From Vibrio sp. SS-MA-C1-2 (lineage in GTDB: Bacteria; Pseudomonadota; Gammaproteobacteria; Enterobacterales; Vibrionaceae): a stretch of 64,000 nt of DNA. The notes beneath the pieces are model-generated. The model had not been told where the DNA came from. It did not search any database and was given only the letters and a program-made list of their open reading frames with translations. The DNA lies in contig NZ_CP090981.1 in the NCBI RefSeq assembly GCF_021513135.1, positions 744,001-808,000 on the forward strand. The letters are read 5' to 3'. Below, one piece after another: positions 41,221 to 51,001 of this stretch. How positions within the stretch are numbered: position 1 is the first letter of the stretch; each line of letters opens with the position of its first letter. The position numbers and the translations under genes were made by a program.

Positions 41221-41781
41221 CTACTTTTTAGCAATCTCGGCTTTAACTAAATCCATTGCGTGTTTTACTTCGTCAGCAGATAGTAGTCCCTCTTTAACAA
41301 AAAGCACCTTCCCCGCTTTATCCAGCACAATGATTGCCGAGTTTTTCTTCTCTAACTGCCATGCTTTTTGTACTTTACCATCGGAGTCTAAAACCACAGA
41401 AGACCAATAGAAGTCCTCTTTACTTGTTTTAGCTGATGACTTAACAAAAGCACCGGTTCCCCAAACCGCATCATCTTGGTTGACGATTGTCGTTGTTTGA
41501 TAGCTACCTTCAGGGAATTTCGCTGCGGTAATTGCATCGATGGTCGCAGAGTTAAGCTCTTTTGCTGCAGTACGGCCAGCAATTGCTTGAATAATTCTTA
41601 CTTTTCCTGGTAGTTCTGAGCTGTTCCAAGTTGTATAGCTGATATCACCATCTGTTAGTAGTAGTTCACCATAATCAGAAACAGTGACGGCCGGTAATGG
41701 TTGGCCAACCTTTAAATTATTAGCTGAAACTGAAAAAGAGAAAGCGAATAAACTCAAGATTAATAGCAGTTTGTTCTTCAT
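41221..41781 (-). CDS. ytfJ: YtfJ-family periplasmic protein
   Basis: A 186-residue protein with a signal peptide (KNKLLLILSLFAFSFSVSA, cleavage near residue 20) and a thioredoxin-like fold of the YtfJ family. It lacks a CXXC redox pair. Conserved stretches are GQPLPAVTVSDYGELLL, KVRIIQAIAGRTAAKELN and NSAIIVLDKAGKVLFVKEG. It is predicted periplasmic with unknown function. A strong terminator follows directly. Confidence 0.88.
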   Translation of the reverse strand: MKNKLLLILSLFAFSFSVSANNLKVGQPLPAVTVSDYGELLLTDGDISYTTWNSSELPGKVRIIQAIAGRTAAKELNSATIDAITAAKFPEGSYQTTTIVNQDDAVWGTGAFVKSSAKTSKEDFYWSSVVLDSDGKVQKAWQLEKKNSAIIVLDKAGKVLFVKEGLLSADEVKHAMDLVKAEIAKK

Positions 41782-41896
41782 TTTATATTCCTACAGTAGA
41801 ATTTATTAAGATATAAATATCCGCTATAGGATTGTTGATAATATTAGAGATGTCAAATTTCGTGCTTAAAAATCACTGTAACTTTACTAATGATGA

Positions 41897-42478
41897 CTAG
41901 GCTGGATAGCAAACGCCTGAACCACCTAAACCACAATAACCTGCTGGATTTTTACTTAAATATTGCTGATGTTCTTCTTCTGCAAGGAAAAATTCAGAGA
42001 CTAATTTAATTTCAGTGGTAATCGGTGAGCTGTCACCATTGGCGATTAATGCTTGTTGATAGTGTTTTAAACTTTCTTCGGCTAAAGCTAAATCCTCTGA
42101 ATTATGAGGATAGATAGCAGAACGGTACTGGCTACCAATATCATTCCCCTGACGCATTCCTTGAGTGGGAATATGATTCTGCCAAAAAAGTGCCAATAGT
42201 TCGTTTAATGAAATGATCTTAGGATCAAAGATAACTCGAACCACTTCAGCATGATCTGTTGTGTCGGTACAAACGTCTTTATAAGTCGGGTTTTCCGTTG
42301 TGCCAGCGGAATATCCCACCATCGTTAAATAGACACCATCTTGCTGCCAAAATAGGCGCTCAGCTCCCCAAAAACAGCCCATTGCTACTGTGATTGCTTG
42401 ACATTCCTTTGGTGTAGATGTCTCTAATGGGCGATTAAAGATATGGTGAAGCATTGTTTTATTTGGTTGAGATGACAT
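41897..42478 (-). CDS. msrA: Peptide methionine sulfoxide reductase A
   Basis: A 193-residue MsrA with the catalytic GCFWG motif (Cys35) and C-terminal resolving cysteines in GYCGLGGSGVCYPA. It reduces methionine S-sulfoxide in oxidised proteins with thioredoxin as donor. I chose the ATG at 42478, which has GGAG five bases upstream; a longer in-frame start at 42499 overlaps that site. It is divergent from tamA, an arrangement common in enterobacteria (ytfJ, msrA, tamA, tamB cluster there too). Confidence 0.95.
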   Translation of the reverse strand: MSSQPNKTMLHHIFNRPLETSTPKECQAITVAMGCFWGAERLFWQQDGVYLTMVGYSAGTTENPTYKDVCTDTTDHAEVVRVIFDPKIISLNELLALFWQNHIPTQGMRQGNDIGSQYRSAIYPHNSEDLALAEESLKHYQQALIANGDSSPITTEIKLVSEFFLAEEEHQQYLSKNPAGYCGLGGSGVCYPA

Positions 42479-42676
42479 AACAACTCCATGTTGAATCAAA
42501 TGTGAGATAAATTAGATATACTATTATTTATAGCTTTCTATACGTTGTAGCACATTAATATATCGACGAAAATAGCGAAACCTTATATTGTTGGTATATT
42601 ATTAAATATATTAATTTCAATTACCGACAAGTAATGAGTGTGTTTAATGATGAACAGTTAAAATAGCAGCCAAATA

Positions 42677-44419
42677 ATGAAAAATATCGTTCCCATCGCT
42701 ACTCAAAAAATATTACTTCGTTATCTGTTATTAACGTCTTTATTACTTTGTCCAATTCTCTCTTCAGCAAAAACAGTCTATCAGCTTAAAGGTCTGAGTG
42801 ATGAGCTAACAGTCAATGTCGATGCGCATATTAAGGGACTTCCTGAAGATGACTTTAATACCTCTAAACAATTTCAAGCTCGATTAGCTGAAGCGGTAAG
42901 AAGTGCACTTCAAGCTGATGGCTACTATGAACCTATTATTAATATCACGATAGATTCCAGTGGGCGACATGCGGTCGGAACGATTAATGTTTCAGCTGGC
43001 AAACCTGTTCGTTATCAAGAGATTGATATTGTTTTTGATTCTTTTGCTTTAGATGACCCTAATTTTAAAAAAGTGCTTAAAGGTGCACCTAAAAAAGGCG
43101 ATATTCTCAATCATAAAAAATACGATAATATAAAAAAACAGCTACAAAGAATTGCCTCTAAAAAAGGTTATTTTGACGCGAAATTTATTAAAAAAAGGTT
43201 AGAAGTCGCACCTTCTCGTCATATGGCTTTTCTAAAGTTAGAGTTTCATTCCGGGCATCGTTATAACTTTGGTCCCGTAACGTTTACTGGTAGCCAAATT
43301 GAGCAAGATCGCTTGTCTAGTTTAACGCCTTTCAATGAAGGTGATCCTTACCTATCAACCAAACTGGGTGAATTTAATCAATCATTATCAGGTAGCAGTT
43401 GGTTCTCTTCTATCGTTGTCAGTGGCGATACGGATAATATGGCGGGTTATGAACTGCCAATCGATGTTCAACTTGCACCCAGTAAGCGAAATAAGGTCGA
43501 AGTCGGTATCGGTTACTCTACCGATGTTCAAACTCGATTGAAATTAAATTGGGATAAACCTTGGATCAATGCACAAGGACACAGTTTACACTCGGCATTT
43601 TCTCTCTCTAAACCTGAACAACTGGCCGAGTTTAGTTATAAAATTCCTCTTGAAGATGTCTTAAAAGATTATTATCAATTCCAGTTAGGTTTTAAAGGGG
43701 TTGATAATCTAGATACCGATAGCCAAGAATATACCTTCGGCTTTGAACGGGATTGGATCTTTGATAATGATTGGCATCGTACTGCGTTTTTGCGTATCTC
43801 ATATGAAGACTATATTCAGGCAGATGAAGAAGATGAGACCTTACTTTTAATGCCAGGGCTGACCTATACTCGTACACAGCTACAGAAAAAACCGATGCCT
43901 GATTGGGGTAATAAGCAACAGATGACCTTAGAGCTCTCAGATCCTACTTGGGGGTCGGATACGCGTTTTGCACGTGTTCAATTAGGTACCGCATGGATTC
44001 AAGGAAATAACAATAATCGAGGTTTATTTCGCCTCGATGCGGGTGCAGTTTTTATTGATGATATAACTAATGCTCCACCTTCTATCCGTTTTTTCGTTGG
44101 TGGTGATAATAGTATCCGAGGTTATCGTTATGAGTCGATTGCACCAAAAGATAGTGATGATCAATTGATCGGTGGTCAATACCAAACGACTTCCTCTTTA
44201 GAATATCAACGTCGGATTATGGGTAAGTGGTGGGGAGCGCTTTTCTTTGATATTGGTAGTGCTTGGACTGATGCTCCTATTTGGTATAAAGGAACGGGTG
44301 TTGGTGTTAGATGGGCCTCGCCAGTAGGACCGGTGCGAATTGATTTAGCATGGGGACTTGATGCACCAAAAGATGATGCTCAGTATCAAATACACTTCTC
44401 ATTAGGGCCTGAACTTTAA
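42677..44419 (+). CDS. tamA: Translocation and assembly module subunit TamA
   Basis: A 580-residue Omp85-family outer-membrane protein. A signal peptide (ending LLLCPILSSA) is followed by three POTRA domains (about residues 30-270; YQLKGLSDELTVNVDAHIKG starts the first). A 16-strand barrel has the Omp85 VGGDNSIRGYRY motif at about residue 475 and a C-terminal aromatic strand ending HFSLGPEL. TamA works with TamB in outer-membrane protein or lipid delivery. tamB starts one base after its stop, so the two are one operon. Confidence 0.95.
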   Translation: MKNIVPIATQKILLRYLLLTSLLLCPILSSAKTVYQLKGLSDELTVNVDAHIKGLPEDDFNTSKQFQARLAEAVRSALQADGYYEPIINITIDSSGRHAVGTINVSAGKPVRYQEIDIVFDSFALDDPNFKKVLKGAPKKGDILNHKKYDNIKKQLQRIASKKGYFDAKFIKKRLEVAPSRHMAFLKLEFHSGHRYNFGPVTFTGSQIEQDRLSSLTPFNEGDPYLSTKLGEFNQSLSGSSWFSSIVVSGDTDNMAGYELPIDVQLAPSKRNKVEVGIGYSTDVQTRLKLNWDKPWINAQGHSLHSAFSLSKPEQLAEFSYKIPLEDVLKDYYQFQLGFKGVDNLDTDSQEYTFGFERDWIFDNDWHRTAFLRISYEDYIQADEEDETLLLMPGLTYTRTQLQKKPMPDWGNKQQMTLELSDPTWGSDTRFARVQLGTAWIQGNNNNRGLFRLDAGAVFIDDITNAPPSIRFFVGGDNSIRGYRYESIAPKDSDDQLIGGQYQTTSSLEYQRRIMGKWWGALFFDIGSAWTDAPIWYKGTGVGVRWASPVGPVRIDLAWGLDAPKDDAQYQIHFSLGPEL

Positions 44420-44420
44420 T

Positions 44421-47400
44421 ATGGTTAAATTTATTAAACGCCTAACATTAATTATCATATTACTGATCTCTTTGATTTTCGCTTTTTCCACTTGGTTGTT
44501 GTTTACTGAATTAGGGTCACAATTAATACGCAGTGCAGTTAACCATTATGTACCCGTAGTGAATATTGATAGCATTGATGGCGCGTTATTAACTGAATCT
44601 AAAATTGAAGGGATTACGGTTAAGAGTGATGGCTTGAGTATTCGAGTACAAGAATTACAGCTAAAACTTAATATTAAATCTTTATTCATGGGGCGAGTGA
44701 GTGCTGATAAGCTGTATGCCTTAGGGGTTTATGTGGGTTATCAAGATAATACTGACGATAATTATCATGATGATTCAACCGAAAAAGATGAAAGTGCTCC
44801 ATTTCGTTTCCCTATCACTATTGATTCACCCGATATTAAACTCACTGACGTGAGCCTAGATATTTTGGGAACAAAGTTAAATTGGCAGTCATTGAATACC
44901 GGTCTTAAATTACAACGACAAAATATTATTGTTACCAATGGTCAGTGGCATACCATTGGATTACAGTTACCTGCTGACCCTAAACCTGACCCAAAGAATA
45001 CAACCGCTAACTCTAATAGCAAAAAATCTAGCAGCACAAAATCGACTTCGCCTATGGTGTTACCTGAAGTGGTATTACCGTTGACAATTAAACTCGATAA
45101 TCTCGATATCACTCAATTTATTTATCAAGGAACGGAAGGCGATAATTCTGATCCAGTGATTGTTAATCGACTTCAAATTACCGCATTTGCCAAAGATGAA
45201 GATATCTCTATCAATAAGATGAAGCTGGATATGGCCGATCTGGATCTTGAAGGTAAAGCGGCGATAACCCTGAAAGATAACTATCCTCTAGCGCTAAATT
45301 TAAACAGCAGGTTTAAAGACTCCACCTTGAAAGATTACCAAGTCATATTAAAAACCAAAGGTGATCTGACTGATTTAGATGTTGATTCAAAACTCACCAC
45401 GACAAAGCCATCTAAAACGGATCTTAGTTTGACAGGGCAAGTTAATCTGTTAGATCCAAATATTCCTTTCGATGCAGTATTAGTGAGCCGTTATTTTCAG
45501 TGGCCATTGCAAGGTCAAGCCGATTACCAGCTTCATAATAGTAATGTTAGCGTTCAAGGTGATCTTACGCGTTATGGTTATCACTTATCGACGACAGCTG
45601 AAGGCAAAGAGATCCCTAAAGCAAAATTAGCCGCTTCAGGCAGTGGAGATATTGATCAAATTAAGCTCGATCAATTAAAACTTGATGGGCTTGGAGGCAC
45701 AATTCAGGGGCGGGCACACTTTTCTTGGCAATACCCAATGCGTTGGGGGGGGAGTTAACGGCAGATAATATTAACCCACAACTTTATTGGCCTGATATTG
45801 CTGCTGTACTTTCTGGTGACATTTCAACAACAGGAAAATTAGAAGAGAATGGCAGTTGGTTGGTTGATATCCCTAAGGCTAAAATTAATGGCTTATATCA
45901 AAAACTTCCTCTAGATTTAGCTGGTGATTTAAAAGTTTACGCGACTGATCAACAAGATATTCCAACTTTTATCAGTCAAGGACTAAAACTCGTCCATGGT
46001 GATAATCATCTGATTGCTAAAGGAGCGTTAAAAAAACAGTTAGCACTCTCTTTAGATATCAATGCACCGAACTTAACCAGCTCAATTCCTGATGCTGGTG
46101 GTTCTATTGTTGGTAAAGTTGATATTAAAGGCTCGGTGAATAATCCTCAGGCAGTGGTGGATCTTACTGCGAATCAATTCTCTTGGCAGAAGTTGGTTTC
46201 ATTAAAGCAGTTAAAGTTACAAGGAAAAATAGAGCAAAGTAAATTAATTGCTGGAGATCTTAAACTTGATATTGTTGAGTTAAATATGGAAGGGGAGTCA
46301 ATTCAGTCATTAAGTGCCTCTTTATCTGGTGATGAAAATGAGCACAACTTATCGGTGGAGGCGAAAGGTAAGCCTGTTGGTGTAAATATTAAATTGAAGG
46401 GAAAGCTCAATCGTGAAACCGGTTGGCAAGGAACATTCGCTAAAAATAGTATTATCACTCCCGTAGGCCAATGGACAATTGATAAAAACAGTCAATTTAA
46501 TCTGCTCTTTAAAGAAGAAAAAATCACCACTAATAATCATTGCTGGCGACAAAATAATGGAACAATCTGCTTTAACGATGCGTCTATTTCTCTTGCTGGA
46601 GAAAAAAGCCAGAGCCATGTTGTAATCAATCAGCTGTCATTAAAAGCATTACAACCTCTTTTGCCAGCTCACTTAACTCTCAACACCATACTTAATGGTG
46701 ATGTTTTAGCGCAATGGGGAGGAGATGAAAAACCTCAATTAAAAGGAAAGCTAACCACCAAAGAGGGCGAGCTAAAGCGTAATACAACAGCAACTACATT
46801 GATAGCATGGAATGACATAACATTAACGAGTCAATTTAAAGGACAGCAACTCGAACTCGATTTTATGATCGATCTGCAAGATAACGGCAGTGTTAAAAGT
46901 CAGTTGATTATTGACGATCTCTTTGCTGCGAATAAACCCTTAAAAGGGCAGTTGGTTATTGATAACGTAAACATTCATCGCTTCTCAAATTTACTGGATG
47001 ATGGAGCTCAACTTTCAGGAGAGTTAAATAGCCAGCTCATGTTAGGAGGTACGCTATTAAAGCCTGAAGTCAAAGGAGATTTAAATCTCAGCACCTTAGT
47101 TTTTAATAGTGTCATTTCACCTTTGGTGGTGAATGATGGTTACATCGATCTTAAGCTTCATGGTTATGATGCAGACTTGAAGAGTGAGATCACCACCAAT
47201 GAAGGAAAGCTAGATATTACAGGGACTGGAGACTGGCGAGACCTTAAAGCCTGGGAAGCGAAGTTATTTGTAAATAGTAAAGCATTGGAAGTGAAAGTGG
47301 ATTCCTTGGTTGATCTTAAACTCACGTCTGATATTGAGATTAATGCCAAACCTGGTCGAACTTATGTTACTGGAGATCTCTCTATTCCTTGGGGGCGAAT

Positions 47401-48211
47401 CGAGGTGAGTAAGATTCCAGAAGGGGCATACTCTGTTAGTGATGACCAAGTATTATTAGATGAGCAGTTAAAACCCATACAAGATGAGGCTGCCACCAAG
47501 TTTAATATTGATGCAGATATTAAATTAGATATTGGTGATGATGTCAGAATTAAAGCTTTCGGCTTAAAAGGTAATCTGGCTGGACGATTACAGATCAAAC
47601 AGAATCGTGGTGAACCTCGAGTTGTTGGTCATATCAATGTTGAAAAAGGGACATATAACTCCTTTGCTCAAGACTTGGTGATTCGAAAAGGAAAGCTGCT
47701 TTTTAATGGTCCTCTTGATCAGCCATTTTTAGAGGTAGAAGCGATTAGAAATCCAGCCAATACCAACGATGATGTGATTGCTGGTATTCGGGTTAATGGT
47801 TCTATTGATGATCCAACGGTTGAAGTCTTCTCTGAACCAAGCTTACCTCAAACTGAAGCGCTCTCTTATTTAGTGCGAGGACGTAAACTTGATAGTGATA
47901 GCGGTAATAACTCGATGACAACGGCACTATTAGGGATGGGATTATCACGTAGTGGTAAGTTGGTTAATCAGATTGGTGATGCATTTGGTGTTGATCAATT
48001 AGCTCTCGATACCGAAGGTTCTGGGGATTCATCTCAAGTCACTGTCAGTGGCTATGTTACTGATGACTTACAAGTTAAATACGGTGTTGGGCTATTTAAT
48101 TCATTAGGGGAGTTCACGTTACGATATCGAGTTTTAGAAGATCTCTACTTAGAAGCTGTGTCAGGATTAGACAGTGCGGTGGATATTCTTTATCAGTTTA
48201 ATTTTGATTAA
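44421..48211 (+). pseudogene. tamB: Translocation and assembly module subunit TamB, frameshifted
   Basis: The first frame (44421-45758) has the N-terminal membrane anchor LTLIIILLISLIFAFSTWLL and long beta-rich repeats, and ends abnormally at WQYPMRWGGS. The second frame (from about 45725 to 48211) continues at once with GGELTADNINPQLYWP and carries the C-terminal DUF490/TamB domain (GRIEVSKIPEG, GKLLFNGPLDQPFLEVEA, EALSYLVRGRKL). One more G in the G8 run at 45745-45752 gives a single 1263-residue protein, close to E. coli TamB at 1259. TamB forms a periplasm-spanning groove. As it stands the product would lack its outer-membrane end. It may be a sequencing error, a true mutation or a slippage-prone switch. 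Confidence 0.9.
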
Positions 48212-48224
48212 TTATTTTCAGGAC

Positions 48225-48251
48225 TCGACATTAAGAGATTGGCAATATAGT
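48225..48251 (+). promoter_or_regulatory. Possible metA promoter
   Basis: TCGACA and TATAGT, 15 bp apart, just upstream of tandem met boxes and 43 bases before metA. Confidence 0.4.
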
Positions 48252-48255
48252 ATCT

Positions 48256-48271
48256 AGAAGTCTAGATGTCT
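48256..48271 (+). promoter_or_regulatory. MetJ operator: two tandem met boxes
   Basis: AGAAGTCT followed directly by AGATGTCT; each matches the 8-bp MetJ consensus AGACGTCT at seven of eight positions. They lie 22 bases before the metA start, where MetJ with S-adenosylmethionine would block the promoter. Confidence 0.85.
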
Positions 48272-48293
48272 ATTTGATGGTAAGGAGACCATT

Positions 48294-49231
48294 ATGCCAA
48301 TTAAAATTCCTGATTTATTGCCTGCTAGCGATATATTACGTAATGAAAATATCTTCGTTATGTCGGAAAGTCGCGCAATGCACCAGGATATTCGTCCACT
48401 TAAAGTGCTGTTGCTGAACTTGATGCCAAAGAAGATCGAGACAGAAACTCAGTTTATGCGTTTATTATCAAATAGCCCACTTCAAGTTGATATAGAGTTA
48501 CTTCGTATTGATAATCGACCAAGTAAGAATACCCCAACCGAGCATTTAAATAACTTTTATCGTCAATTTGAAATGGTCCAAGATCGTAACTTCGATGGCA
48601 TGATTGTCACTGGGGCACCTTTGGGATTGGTACCATTTGAAGATGTGGTGTATTGGGATCAAATAAAAAAATTCTTACTTGGGCAGAAGATCATGTGGTT
48701 TCGACCATGTATGTTTGCTGGGCAGTTCAGGCTGGATTACAACTCCATTATCAATTGGAGAAAAAAACGAGAACGAATAAGTTATCAGGGGTTTTTCAAC
48801 ATCAACTACAGGTTCCTCAACATCCATTATTGCGTGGATTTGATGATGAATTTTTAGCACCACACTCAAGAAATGCTGATTTTCCTGTCGACTTTATTGA
48901 GCAACATACCGACTTAGATGTCCTAGCGAGTTCTGATGAAGCAGGTGTCTACCTTGCAGCGAGTAAAAATAAGCGACAAGTGTATGTATCAGGACATCCT
49001 GAATATGACCCATTAACCTTAGATGCTGAGTATCAACGAGATTTAGGTGAAGGTATTAGCCCTCAAATTCCTGAAAATTACTATCCTGATAATAACCCTG
49101 AAAATAGACCAAAAGCGAGTTGGCGTAGTCATGGCCATCTGCTCTTTTCTAATTGGTTAAATTATTGCGTTTATCAGCAGACACCGTTTGATCTCTCTTC
49201 TCTTGATCATAGCTACTTTACGTCTGAGTAG
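48294..49231 (+). pseudogene. metA: Homoserine O-succinyltransferase, frameshifted
   Basis: The frame from the ATG at 48294 matches MetA ([20 protein letters not shown], then [20 protein letters not shown] and [20 protein letters not shown]) up to YWDQIKK. A second frame continues with [20 protein letters not shown], which holds the acyl-enzyme cysteine, then VSGHPEYDP with the catalytic histidine and [17 protein letters not shown]. The break is at an A7 run (48665-48671); one more A gives a 312-residue enzyme, close to the 309 of E. coli. MetA makes O-succinylhomoserine, the first step of methionine synthesis. AAGGAG precedes the start. As sequenced, the strain could not make active MetA. 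Confidence 0.92.
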
Positions 49232-49316
49232 TTTTATTTACGTATGAATAGTTTTATTAGCGTCTGAGTTACTATTTTATGTTTGAATAGCTATTTGTAT
49301 CTATATTGAAAATAAT

Positions 49317-49360
49317 AAAAAGCTCGGCTTGCTATTTAATAGCAAACTGAGCTTTTTTAG
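49317..49360 (+). terminator. Terminator after metA
   Basis: AAAAGCTC pairs with GAGCTTTT and the inner stem TTGCTATT with AATAGCAA, followed by a T run. It lies between convergent metA and the antiporter gene and can act on both strands. Confidence 0.85.
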
Positions 49361-49388
49361 TTTTTAATCAACGTTTTATTGATTTTTA

Positions 49389-50678
49389 TTAATCACTTTT
49401 CTTATTCTCTCTTTCCCATATTTTAGCTTTTTCAATCATAGGAATAATCGTTGAGCCTTGTATTAAAATAGAGAAAACTACCACCGAGTAGGTCATCACG
49501 AGAATAATTTCTCGGACATCAATGTTCTTCTCTGGAATCACCATCACTCCTGCGGGTACCGACATCGCCATGGCTAATGCTAAGCCACCACGTAGGCCGC
49601 CCCAAGTTAATATGCGCTCGGAGTAGTAGTTATATTTACGATGACGTGAGAAGCCGATATAACACATTTTAACACTAAGGTAGCGACCAAGTAGGACTAA
49701 CGGAATTGCAAGCACCATTAAGATCCAGTCTTCTTGGTGGAATTGGAATTGAAGCATGGTTAGACCGATCAATAAGAATAATATGCAGTTTAAGAACTCA
49801 TCAATCAATTCCCAAAAGTGATCTAAGTGATCTTCACTCTCTTTAGAGAAGCCAATATAGCGTGTCCAGTTACCAATCATGATACCCGAAACGACCATTG
49901 CAAGAGGACCCGAAACATGGATAACTTCAGCAAAGGCATAACCTGCAGTAGGAATACCTAAAGTGAGTAACTGTTCCATTGAGTGATCATTGGTAGAGCT
50001 GATTAAATAATGGAAGATAAGCCCTAAAACAAAACCATATAAGATCCCGCCAACGGCTTCATGCAAAAATAACTCAATCACGCCACCGACAGTGGGTGTT
50101 TCGCTACCAAATGCAATGGTTAATAACGTCACAAAGATGACTAAACCAAAACCATCGTTAAAGAGAGATTCTCCCTCTACTTGAGTTGAGATTCGACGTG
50201 GAGCATCAAGTTTTTTGACAATAGCCAGAACTGCAATGGGATCCGTCGGTGAAATAAGTGCGCCAAAAAGTAAACAATAGATAAAATCAAGTGGGAACCC
50301 AAGAAGTTGCACGATACCCCATAAAGCGATACCGATAAAAAAAGTAGAGAATAGAGTCGCACCTAAAGCCAAAGCGGTAATTTCCCACTTTTGATCTTTC
50401 ATGTGGGGAAGTTTAATTCCTAACCCACCCGCAAAAAGTAGAAATCCTAAAATACCTTGTAAAAGAAAGCTCTGAAAATCAATTTTAACCAATTGGCTTT
50501 CAGCAAGTTCTTCGAGATGAAACCAGCCATTATGACCAGCAATAACAATGCCTAATGAGAGGATTATCGCACCCGCAGTAATGGCGATTGTTGTTTGCAT
50601 TTTACCAATTTTACTGTTGATAAAGGCGATAAACATCGATATCGCGGCGAGAAAACAGAGTGTACTGTAAACCGACAT
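49389..50678 (-). CDS. CPA1-family Na+/H+ antiporter (NhaP type)
   Basis: A 429-residue inner-membrane protein with about twelve helices. CPA1 signatures are GALISPTDPIAVLAIVKKL, GESLFNDGFGLVIFVTLL with the Asn-Asp ion-binding pair, and ILTWGGLRGGLALAMAMSVP. It exchanges sodium or potassium for protons; which ion cannot be told. It starts at an ATG with AGGAA upstream. The neighbourhood (antiporter, metH, lysC, PglL-like, uvrA) is the same as I recall around V. cholerae metH. Confidence 0.9.
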   Translation of the reverse strand: MSVYSTLCFLAAISMFIAFINSKIGKMQTTIAITAGAIILSLGIVIAGHNGWFHLEELAESQLVKIDFQSFLLQGILGFLLFAGGLGIKLPHMKDQKWEITALALGATLFSTFFIGIALWGIVQLLGFPLDFIYCLLFGALISPTDPIAVLAIVKKLDAPRRISTQVEGESLFNDGFGLVIFVTLLTIAFGSETPTVGGVIELFLHEAVGGILYGFVLGLIFHYLISSTNDHSMEQLLTLGIPTAGYAFAEVIHVSGPLAMVVSGIMIGNWTRYIGFSKESEDHLDHFWELIDEFLNCILFLLIGLTMLQFQFHQEDWILMVLAIPLVLLGRYLSVKMCYIGFSRHRKYNYYSERILTWGGLRGGLALAMAMSVPAGVMVIPEKNIDVREIILVMTYSVVVFSILIQGSTIIPMIEKAKIWERENKKSD

Positions 50679-50709
50679 ATTTCGTTCCTAGTGATGATTA
50701 ATCTAGATT

Positions 50710-50795
50710 GATATCCAAAAGCTTTAGAGCTATTGATGAGTGGCAAGTAAGTGAGAATAACACTTTCGTAACAACCACAATTATAAGGGTATAAC
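50710..50795 (+). repeat. Possible degraded ERIC-like remnant
   Basis: ATATCCAAAAGCTTTAGAGC is followed by GTGGCAAGTAAGTGAGAA, then CGTAACAACC and ATTATAAGGGTATA. The order of these pieces matches the ERIC-like copies elsewhere in the window, but much is missing. The bases 50796-51001 hold no other recognisable feature. Confidence 0.4.
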
Positions 50796-51001
50796 TTAAA
50801 GAGCTAGAATATAGATCTACTTTGCAATAAAGACTATAAAAAAGAGCAATTAATTAAAAATCATTTCTGATCGTTGTTATTTTTAGCCATCTATACTTCT
50901 GTTGCTAATATGTTAGGATGGTGATTAGCGATAGAAATATAAGCAGAATACCTTTTTATATCTAAAATAATTAATGCCATCAAATAAAGGAGTAAGGGTT
51001 G

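Noticed and set aside
50680-51001. Cobalamin or SAM riboswitch upstream of metH
   Set aside because: I saw no B12-box or SAM core; only a possible degraded ERIC remnant and AT-rich sequence.
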